This document shows positions 15,202-20,835 of a stretch of DNA of 20,835 nucleotides, piece by piece. This DNA is from JAWXVE01 sp044425575 (GTDB lineage: Bacteria; Bacillota; Clostridia; Lachnospirales; Lachnospiraceae), in contig JAWXVE010000037.1 of the NCBI GenBank assembly GCA_044425575.1, positions 1 to 20,835 on the forward strand, written 5' to 3'. The position numbers were made by a program, and so were the translations under genes. Every line of letters begins with the position of its first letter. Position 1 is the first letter of the stretch. The notes beneath the pieces are model-generated. The model saw nothing but the letters and a program-made list of their open reading frames with translations, searched no databases and had not been told where the DNA came from.

Positions 15202-16542
15202 GTGATTAAGAATAAGGAATTTTATAGACAATTTTTTCGCATATGCATTGTGCTAGTACTCCAAAATGTACTCACCCTAAGTGTAAATTTAGCAGATAAC
15301 GTAATGCTTGGTAATTATAATGAGGCTGCCCTGTCAGGTGCAACAGCCGTGAATCAAATCCAGTTCGTCTACCAACAACTCCTTATGGGAGTAGGCGATG
15401 CACTAGTCATATTTGCAAGCCAATATTGGGGGAGAGGACAGACCAAAGAGATTAAGAAGATTGCATCCATTGCCATGGTGACAGGACTTGTGATTGTCGC
15501 AACCTTCTTCCTAGCGGCAACAGTAGCACCTACCTTTTTGCTGACTTTATTTACCGACGATACACAGATTATTGCACAAGGAGTGCAATACCTTTCTATT
15601 ACAAGATTCACCTATATCTTCCTGGGCATTGTGCTAATTCTACTAGCTACCCTAAGAACAGTAGAGGTTGTTAAGATTGCCTTTGTATTATCGGTTTCCA
15701 CCTTGATTATTAATTGTGGAATTAACTGGGTATTAATTGCAGGAAGATATGGGTTTCCAGAACTAGGCATAGTGGGAGCTGCCATTGGTACCATTACCGC
15801 AAGAATAATAGAACTGATTATTCTGTTGATTTACATTGCACACAAAGATAAAGTTCTGAAGCTGCGCATTCGGGATTACTTGGTATTTGATAAAGAGCTG
15901 GCAAAGACTTATTACAGATTATTAGGACCAGTGTTATTTGCAGCAGCATTGTGGGGTGTGAATACTGCTATGCAAACTGCCATATTAGGTCATATGTCTA
16001 GTAATGCTATAGCAGCCAATAGTGTTGCAGGGAACCTCTTCTTATTAGTGAAAACAGGAGCCATTGGAGCAGCAGGAACTACAACCATTATGATTGGAAA
16101 AGCCATTGGAGAAGGGCGCAGCAATGAATTGCAAGGGTATGCCAATACTTTCCAGAAGATGTTTGTTATCATAGGAGTGGTTGGAAGTGTGATCTTACTG
16201 TGCTTAATTAATCCAGTACTTTCTCTCTATAATATATCAGAAGAAACAAGTGTCCTAGCCAAGCAGTTCCTTATGATTCTTAGTGTAACCTTAGTATTCA
16301 TGTCTTATCAAATGCCTACTAATATTGGGATTATTCGAGGAGCGGGAGACACCAAATATATGATGTACCTAGATACTACTTGCATTTGCTTAATTGTATT
16401 GCCACTGTCCTTCTTTATGGCATTTGTAATAGAAGCATCTCCAGTAGTTGTGGTCATGTGCTTGAATGTGGATCAATTTATTAAGGTAATACCAGGATAC
16501 CTGAAGGTCAATCATGGCAAATGGATTCATGATCTAACCTAG
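15202..16542 (+). CDS. MATE-family efflux transporter (second of a pair)
   Basis: A 446-aa, probably 12-span MATE protein started at GTG, with AGAAGGA at 15184-15190 upstream. The N-terminal half has LTLSVNLADNVMLG and SGATAVNQIQFVYQQL; the second half has NAIAANSVAGNLFLLVKTG, aligned in place with the ITANAVAGN of the gene before it. The two proteins share the fold but differ widely in sequence, so they are old paralogues, not a recent duplication. The 60-base gap between them holds no terminator. Convergent with the NSS gene, 22 bases between stops. Substrate unknown. Confidence 0.92.
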   Translation: MIKNKEFYRQFFRICIVLVLQNVLTLSVNLADNVMLGNYNEAALSGATAVNQIQFVYQQLLMGVGDALVIFASQYWGRGQTKEIKKIASIAMVTGLVIVATFFLAATVAPTFLLTLFTDDTQIIAQGVQYLSITRFTYIFLGIVLILLATLRTVEVVKIAFVLSVSTLIINCGINWVLIAGRYGFPELGIVGAAIGTITARIIELIILLIYIAHKDKVLKLRIRDYLVFDKELAKTYYRLLGPVLFAAALWGVNTAMQTAILGHMSSNAIAANSVAGNLFLLVKTGAIGAAGTTTIMIGKAIGEGRSNELQGYANTFQKMFVIIGVVGSVILLCLINPVLSLYNISEETSVLAKQFLMILSVTLVFMSYQMPTNIGIIRGAGDTKYMMYLDTTCICLIVLPLSFFMAFVIEASPVVVVMCLNVDQFIKVIPGYLKVNHGKWIHDLT

Positions 16543-16564
16543 TGCCTATGAGATTCTCATATCA

Positions 16565-17935
16565 TTAGAAGAACAAGTTCTTATAACCCATAATAAATAT
16601 GTAGAGTATAAGGATTGGAATGATATAAGTTACGTAAGGTCGTATCCATCTAGGGAACTTAACGCCTTTTCCCTTATTCGCTTCTGCTAGTAAAGAATCG
16701 AATCCCCATCCATACCTAGAAGTACAGAAGAGTAAATAGAATAAAGAACCAAGTGGTAACAAGTTATTGGATACGATAAAATCTTCTAAATCTAAGATTC
16801 CTGTATTAGCACCAAGTGGTTCCAAACCAGACCAAATGTTAAAGCCTAGAACACAAGGAATGGACAATAGTGCGATGATTAGGCAATTGTAAAGAGAGGC
16901 TTTTTGTCTACTAATATGGAAACGGTCAACGGTGCAAGCAATAATATTCTCGAATACACCGATTACTGTGGACATAGCGGCACATACCATAAATAGAAAG
17001 AATAAACTTCCCCATAATCTGCCCCCTGGCATATGATTGAATACGTTAGGTAAAGTAATGAAAATCAGCGAGGTACCTGCGTTTGGTTGAATGCCAAAGG
17101 CAAAACAGGCTGGGAAAATAATAAGTCCGGAGATAAAGGCTACACTAGTATCTAATAAAGTGACGTGAATAGCGGCACTAGTTAGGGTGTTGGAATTATC
17201 AATATAACTACCAAAAATCGCCATAGCACCAATACCAAGAGATAAGGTAAAGAATGCTTGCCCCATAGCAGCGAAGATAAATTCACCAAGGGAAATAGTC
17301 TCTAAGATATCCAGATTAGGTATTAGGTAGAATCTAAGCCCTTCTTCTGCTCCGTCCAAAGTAACGGAACGAATGGCAAGAAGAACTAAGAGACCAAGCA
17401 ACCCTAGCATAATTGGTTTCATAATCTTCTCTACACCATTTTGTAAGCCTTGTGAACATACTACCATACCTAGGATGACAACTAACATCATAAAGGACCC
17501 CATTAAAAGTGGTTGTGATAGAACTAGATCAAATTGCCCACCAACCGCTTCGGCGTCTAATCCAACAAAGTCTCCAGATGCCATCTTTATGAAATAAATA
17601 AACATCCATCCGGCAACAGTCGTATAGAACATCATAAGCAAGTAATTCCCTGCAATTCCAAATAGACTAAATAGATGCCACTTGCTTCCGGCTGGTTCTA
17701 ATTCATGGAAGGAACGAGCAATGCTCTTCTTACTTCCGCGCCCAACAGCAAATTCCATGACCATAATAGGAAGGCCAAGAATCCCAAGAAATATTAGATA
17801 CACAAGGACAAACATAGAACCACCATATTGTCCCACTACATAGGGGAATTTCCATACATTTCCTAGTCCAATGGCACATCCTGCCGATATTAAAATGAAG
17901 CCAAGTCTGGAGCCGAATTTTTCTCTTTCTTTCAT
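16565..17935 (-). CDS. Neurotransmitter:sodium symporter (NSS/SNF) family transporter
   Basis: A 456-aa integral membrane protein, 11-12 predicted spans, of the LeuT/TnaT/MhsT family that imports amino acids (often tryptophan or other hydrophobic ones) with Na+. The family signature is in span 1: SAGCAIGLGNVWKFPYVVGQYGG (about 11-33), the unwound helix that holds substrate and sodium. The start is ATG at 17933-17935: AGGCGAG is eight bases upstream on the minus strand, and the longer frame (to 18007) would begin upstream of the predicted promoter. It is monocistronic. The substrate cannot be read from the sequence. Confidence 0.93.
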   Translation of the reverse strand: MKEREKFGSRLGFILISAGCAIGLGNVWKFPYVVGQYGGSMFVLVYLIFLGILGLPIMVMEFAVGRGSKKSIARSFHELEPAGSKWHLFSLFGIAGNYLLMMFYTTVAGWMFIYFIKMASGDFVGLDAEAVGGQFDLVLSQPLLMGSFMMLVVILGMVVCSQGLQNGVEKIMKPIMLGLLGLLVLLAIRSVTLDGAEEGLRFYLIPNLDILETISLGEFIFAAMGQAFFTLSLGIGAMAIFGSYIDNSNTLTSAAIHVTLLDTSVAFISGLIIFPACFAFGIQPNAGTSLIFITLPNVFNHMPGGRLWGSLFFLFMVCAAMSTVIGVFENIIACTVDRFHISRQKASLYNCLIIALLSIPCVLGFNIWSGLEPLGANTGILDLEDFIVSNNLLPLGSLFYLLFCTSRYGWGFDSLLAEANKGKGVKFPRWIRPYVTYIIPILILYIFIMGYKNLFF

Positions 17936-17989
17936 GATATAATCTCGCCTTTCTAGTTCGTTCCTACTCTGCATATAGTGCTGATATGA

Positions 17990-18005
17990 GCTTAGTATAC
18001 TAAGC
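17990..18005. promoter_or_regulatory. Perfect 16-bp palindrome, candidate operator of the NSS gene
   Basis: GCTTAGTATACTAAGC is identical to its reverse complement over all 16 bases and covers the predicted -10 box of the NSS promoter (17994-17999). A dimeric regulator bound here would block RNA polymerase. No regulator gene adjoins it. Confidence 0.6.
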
Positions 18006-18022
18006 ATATTGGGAAAAGTAAA
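17994..18022 (-). promoter_or_regulatory. Promoter of the NSS transporter gene
   Basis: On the minus strand: -35 TTTACT (18017-18022), 17-base spacer, -10 TATACT (17994-17999). The predicted start near 17987 leaves a leader of about 50 bases, too short for a T-box. A second TATAAT (minus strand, 18056-18061) lies upstream without a well-placed -35. Confidence 0.65.
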
Positions 18023-18036
18023 GCCTTTCTGTTAAC

Positions 18037-18052
18037 GTGCTAATGTGCTAAT
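18037..18052. repeat. Two tandem copies of GTGCTAAT
   Basis: GTGCTAAT occurs twice head to tail at 18037-18044 and 18045-18052. A related CTAGCACA in opposite orientation lies at 18122-18129. The array sits between the NSS promoter and the pilB leader, upstream of both, a position typical of activator sites. Function is not shown. Confidence 0.4.
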
Positions 18053-18139
18053 TGGATTATATTGTGTATAGTTGCATATTTTGTCGTATTTATAAATTTT
18101 ATGAAGAAAACTGTAAAAATACTAGCACATTTTGTGAAA

Positions 18140-18169
18140 GTGTGATAAAATTACACACAAGAATATAAA
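18140..18169 (+). promoter_or_regulatory. Candidate pilB promoter with an inverted repeat over the -35 position
   Basis: A -10-like TATAAA lies at 18164-18169. The position 17 bases upstream (TGTGAT) is a poor -35, but it lies inside an imperfect palindrome at 18140-18158: GTGTG-A-TAA, two A, TTA-CACAC. This looks like an activator- or repressor-controlled promoter. The leader would run about 60 bases and include a small GGTGT/ACACC hairpin (18204-18220) before the GTGAGGG ribosome site at 18225-18231. Confidence 0.4.
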
Positions 18170-18237
18170 ATTTTCGGACATATTGATGATGAGAATGTGA
18201 TTGGGTGTTGAAAATACACCAAAAGTGAGGGACAGTA

Positions 18238-19929
18238 ATGCAGACAAATCCAAAGGTAAATATTAAGTTAGGACAAGTTCTATTAGATTATGGATATATT
18301 TCGGAGAAGCAACTTGATAATGCAATTTTATTGCAGAAGGAAAGTAAGAAGCGCCTAGGAGAGATTCTCTTAGATACAGGTGTAATTCGAGAAGATCAAT
18401 TACTGGTTGCATTAGCTAAGAGGCTTCGATTAAAGGTAGTTGACTTGAAAACTGTTAAAGTAGATATAAAGGTAGTTGCCCTTGTTCCGAGATTAGTAAG
18501 TGCCAAGCATTGTATGTTGGCCTTTGCCAATGAGAACAACCGTATCTTAATTGCGGTAAATGACCCTCTTGACTTTTATGCCATTGAAGATGTAAAGTCT
18601 TTCATTCAAGAGCAGACAGAAGTAGTGCTATGTAAGCGTGAAGAGCTTCGCCAGATGATTACCAAGTCTTATGCAGAGATTGATGCTAGAAGAGTGTCAG
18701 ACCGTGCAGATGAAACGGCTTTTGGTACTGTGAAGAAGAGCTCTACTGTAGAGTTAGAAGTGAATTCAGAAGATGAGGAATCACCAATTGTTGCCTTAGT
18801 TAACACTATTATCTTAAAGGGATACGCAGAGGCAGCTTCCGATATCCATATTGAACCATTTGAAGAATTTGTCAACATTCGCTTCCGTGTAGATGGTCAA
18901 TTAACCTCTTACCGTAAGTTAGAAAGCGAATTATCCACTCAGATTTCAACTCGTATTAAGATTCTATCAGAACTTGATATTGCAGAACGTAGATGCCCGC
19001 AAGACGGTAACTTTACCGTAGCAATTGACGGGAAAGATGTAGGAATTCGTGTATCAGTTATTCCTACGGTATTCGGAGAGAAACTAGTGCTTCGTTTCTT
19101 GTCGCAAACGGTGAAATTAGACCATGCAGAACACTTCGGCATGAATGAGGCTAGTTACAAGATGATGTCCCGTATTATGCGTCATCCGCATGGAATCATC
19201 TATATTACAGGGCCGACTGGTAGTGGTAAGACTACTACATTATATATGATGCTTCAGACGCTGGCAGAGAAAGCCATTAACATTAGTACCATTGAAGATC
19301 CAGTGGAACGCCACTTGGAGGGAATTTCGCAAGTGCAAGTAAATGTAAAAGCGGGAATCACCTTTGGCGCAGGACTTCGTTCTATGCTTCGACAAGATCC
19401 AGACGTAATTCTCGTAGGAGAGACCCGTGATAACGAAACAGCTCAGATTGCTGTAAGTGCAGCGATCACAGGCCATTTAGTATTCTCCACGCTCCATACC
19501 AATGATGCCATTAGTTCGGTAGTGCGTTTGTCGGATATGGGAATTAAGCCATACTTAATCGCCAACTCTGTTGTCGGTATTGTTGCACAGAGACTGATTA
19601 AGAAGGTGTGCCCACTGTGTAAGGAGAGTTATGAAGCTACAGAGCAAGATAAGGAATTCATTCAAGGAGTGGACATCTTATATAGAGGAAAAGGATGTAG
19701 TGCTTGTAACCACACCGGCTATAAGGGACGTATTGCTGTTCATGAGATTCTAGAGATTGATAAAGATGTTCGTTCAATGGTTGCCAACAATGCGCCAACG
19801 GAAGAGTTATACCGCTATGTGAAAGATAACAATAAGATGACCTTCGTTAGTGAACACGTATATGAATTAGTTAAAGAAGGTGTTACTACAGTAGAAGAAT
19901 ATGCGAAACACAGTTCCTTCGAAGTATAG
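18238..19929 (+). CDS. pilB: Type IV pilus assembly ATPase PilB (GspE family) with MshEN-like N-terminus
   Basis: A 563-aa hexameric ATPase that powers pilus extension from the cytoplasmic face of the membrane. The N-terminus holds two 24-residue motifs of the MshEN type: residues 10-33 (starting KLGQVLLDYGYIS) and 39-62 (starting RLGEILLDTGVIR), separated by five residues, the layout that binds c-di-GMP in MshE. The middle domain follows, then Walker A GPTGSGKTT, the Asp box TIEDPVERHLEGISQVQVN, Walker B LRQDPDVILVGETRD and the His box GHLVFSTLHTND. A zinc site is formed by CPLC and CSAC in the C-terminal region. All ATPase motifs are intact. GTGAGGG is six bases before the ATG. pilT follows after 37 bases, probably on one transcript. 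Confidence 0.94.
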   Translation: MQTNPKVNIKLGQVLLDYGYISEKQLDNAILLQKESKKRLGEILLDTGVIREDQLLVALAKRLRLKVVDLKTVKVDIKVVALVPRLVSAKHCMLAFANENNRILIAVNDPLDFYAIEDVKSFIQEQTEVVLCKREELRQMITKSYAEIDARRVSDRADETAFGTVKKSSTVELEVNSEDEESPIVALVNTIILKGYAEAASDIHIEPFEEFVNIRFRVDGQLTSYRKLESELSTQISTRIKILSELDIAERRCPQDGNFTVAIDGKDVGIRVSVIPTVFGEKLVLRFLSQTVKLDHAEHFGMNEASYKMMSRIMRHPHGIIYITGPTGSGKTTTLYMMLQTLAEKAINISTIEDPVERHLEGISQVQVNVKAGITFGAGLRSMLRQDPDVILVGETRDNETAQIAVSAAITGHLVFSTLHTNDAISSVVRLSDMGIKPYLIANSVVGIVAQRLIKKVCPLCKESYEATEQDKEFIQGVDILYRGKGCSACNHTGYKGRIAVHEILEIDKDVRSMVANNAPTEELYRYVKDNNKMTFVSEHVYELVKEGVTTVEEYAKHSSFEV

Positions 19930-19966
19930 AGAAGGAACGAGGTGCCAATAGGCGAAAGGGAATCCA

Positions 19967-20835
19967 ATGAGCTTAATTGATGATATTATTATGTATGCAC
20001 GTGAGAACACGTGCTCAGATGTTCACTTAACACACGAATTACAGCCTGTTCTTCGCAAGAATGGACGAATCTTTGAATTAGACGTAGCTTGTGGTAAGGA
20101 AGATGTTGAGCAAGCAATCTATAGCATGATGTCTAAGGAACATGTAGAGAAGCTGCGAAATGGAGAAGATGCAGACTTCTGTTACACCATGGGACCTGGA
20201 TATCGACAAAGGGTTAATGTGTACCATCAGCAAGGACATCTTTGTGCGGCGATTCGTATTCTCAACGATGAGATTCCTACATTGAAGAGTCTTAGTCTGC
20301 CGGCAGCCATACAAGAGTTGGCCAATAAGCCAAGTGGGCTTGTATTGATTACAGGACCTACTGGTAGTGGTAAGTCTACTACCTTAGCAGCAATGATTGA
20401 CCACATTAATCTAACAAGAAAAGGACATATTCTAACATTTGAAGATCCCATTGAGTATGTCCATGAACATAAGAAATGTATTATTCACCAAAGAGAAGTG
20501 GGGATAGATGTACAATCTTTCGACTTGGCATTAAAGAGTGCTCTACGTGAGGACCCAGATGTTATCCTTGTGGGAGAAATGCGCGACCCAGAGACCATTG
20601 CGGCAGCAGTAACAGCGGCGGAAACGGGCCATTTAGTATTATCCACATTACATACAACAGGTGCGGCCAACACCATTGACAGAATTATTGATGCCTTCCC
20701 GGAAGGGGCCAAAGCGCAAATCCGGACACAATTGGCAGCAGTGCTGAGAGGGGTGGTTACACAGACATTAGTGCCATTATCAGATGGTAGTGGAAGGTGT
20801 GAAGCCTTCGAGATTCTCTTAGTGAATGAAGCGGC
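19967..20835 (+). CDS. pilT: Type IV pilus retraction ATPase PilT, 5' part
   Basis: The frame opens at ATG 19967 (AAAGGGA upstream, 19955-19961) and runs without a stop to the window edge, giving 289 complete residues of the usual 345 or so. The start MSLIDDIIMYARENTCSDVH matches the PilT N-terminal (PAS-like) domain, which normally reads ASDLH at this place. The ATPase core has GPTGSGKS from Gly130, the Asp box FEDPIEYVHEHK, Walker B LREDPDVILVGEMRDPET and the His box TGHLVLSTLHT, then DAFPEGAKAQIRTQLA. It disassembles pili and drives twitching-type movement. EMRDPET, rather than PilB's ETRDNET, and the absence of a zinc domain favour PilT over a second PilB. The C-terminus, including the AIRNLIRE motif, lies outside. 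Confidence 0.93.
   Translation, partial: MSLIDDIIMYARENTCSDVHLTHELQPVLRKNGRIFELDVACGKEDVEQAIYSMMSKEHVEKLRNGEDADFCYTMGPGYRQRVNVYHQQGHLCAAIRILNDEIPTLKSLSLPAAIQELANKPSGLVLITGPTGSGKSTTLAAMIDHINLTRKGHILTFEDPIEYVHEHKKCIIHQREVGIDVQSFDLALKSALREDPDVILVGEMRDPETIAAAVTAAETGHLVLSTLHTTGAANTIDRIIDAFPEGAKAQIRTQLAAVLRGVVTQTLVPLSDGSGRCEAFEILLVNEA

Noticed and set aside
16547..16561. TATGAG/CTCATA inverted repeat between the convergent MATE and NSS genes
   Set aside because: Only six pairs with a three-base loop and no T-run on either strand, so not supportable as a terminator.
17936..17989. Possible T-box or other riboswitch in the NSS leader
   Set aside because: The leader from the predicted start site is only about 50 bases and has no terminator hairpin or T-box consensus.
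20078..20712. Several minus-strand frames of 74-78 codons near the right edge
   Set aside because: They are shadows of the pilT gene, which runs open off the window end with all expected motifs.

Overview
The window reads as ordinary chromosome of a low-to-moderate GC, AT-biased clostridial Firmicute, most likely a Lachnospiraceae-type gut or anaerobic organism. The evidence is the strong AGGAGG-type ribosome binding sites, the TTGxxx/TATAAT promoters, a lipoprotein with a trigger-factor/FKBP fold, the YwiB (DUF1934) protein downstream of ispE, and a clostridial type IV pilus ATPase pair. The organism assignment is inference from gene content; no rRNA or tRNA gene is present.

Layout. (1) 1-3517: the end of a sugar ABC transporter operon (substrate-binding protein cut by the window edge, two permeases) followed by an N-acetylneuraminate-lyase/dihydrodipicolinate-synthase family aldolase. 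A hairpin with a T-run sits between the binding protein and the permeases, and a terminator closes the operon. (2) 3537-6006: a clear promoter starts ispE (isoprenoid pathway), a FadR-type GntR regulator, a 75-aa exported small protein of unknown function and a YwiB-like beta-barrel protein, ending in a two-way terminator. (3) 6013-8112: a minus-strand single-pass membrane protein of unknown function with its own promoter, divergent from a two-HKD cardiolipin synthase. (4) 8185-10687: an FKBP/trigger-factor-like lipoprotein and an NlpC/P60 peptidoglycan hydrolase with a long coiled coil and a homopolymeric Ala/Ser/Thr linker. (5) 10723-16542: MoxR ATPase, DUF58 protein, a six-span membrane protein with a DUF4129-like tail but no transglutaminase domain, then two MATE-family transporters. 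(6) 16565-17935 (minus): a sodium-dependent NSS-family transporter whose predicted promoter carries a perfect 16-bp palindrome. (7) 18238-end: type IV pilus assembly ATPase PilB, whose N-terminus carries two tandem 24-residue c-di-GMP-binding-type motifs, and retraction ATPase PilT, cut by the window edge.

How it fits together: regions 3-5 are mostly cell-envelope functions (phospholipid synthesis, extracytoplasmic protein folding, wall hydrolysis, MoxR/DUF58 envelope system), and region 7 is surface motility/adhesion. I found no mobile element, CRISPR array, prophage, tRNA or rRNA. No stretch above 300 bases lacks a gene; the longest gap (about 300 bases, 17936-18237) holds the divergent NSS/pilB control region. 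I see no obviously new multi-gene system. The best leads are the likely c-di-GMP control of PilB, the transglutaminase-less MoxR-DUF58-DUF4129 set next to paired MATE transporters, the NSS operator palindrome, and the unexplained small exported protein in the ispE operon.
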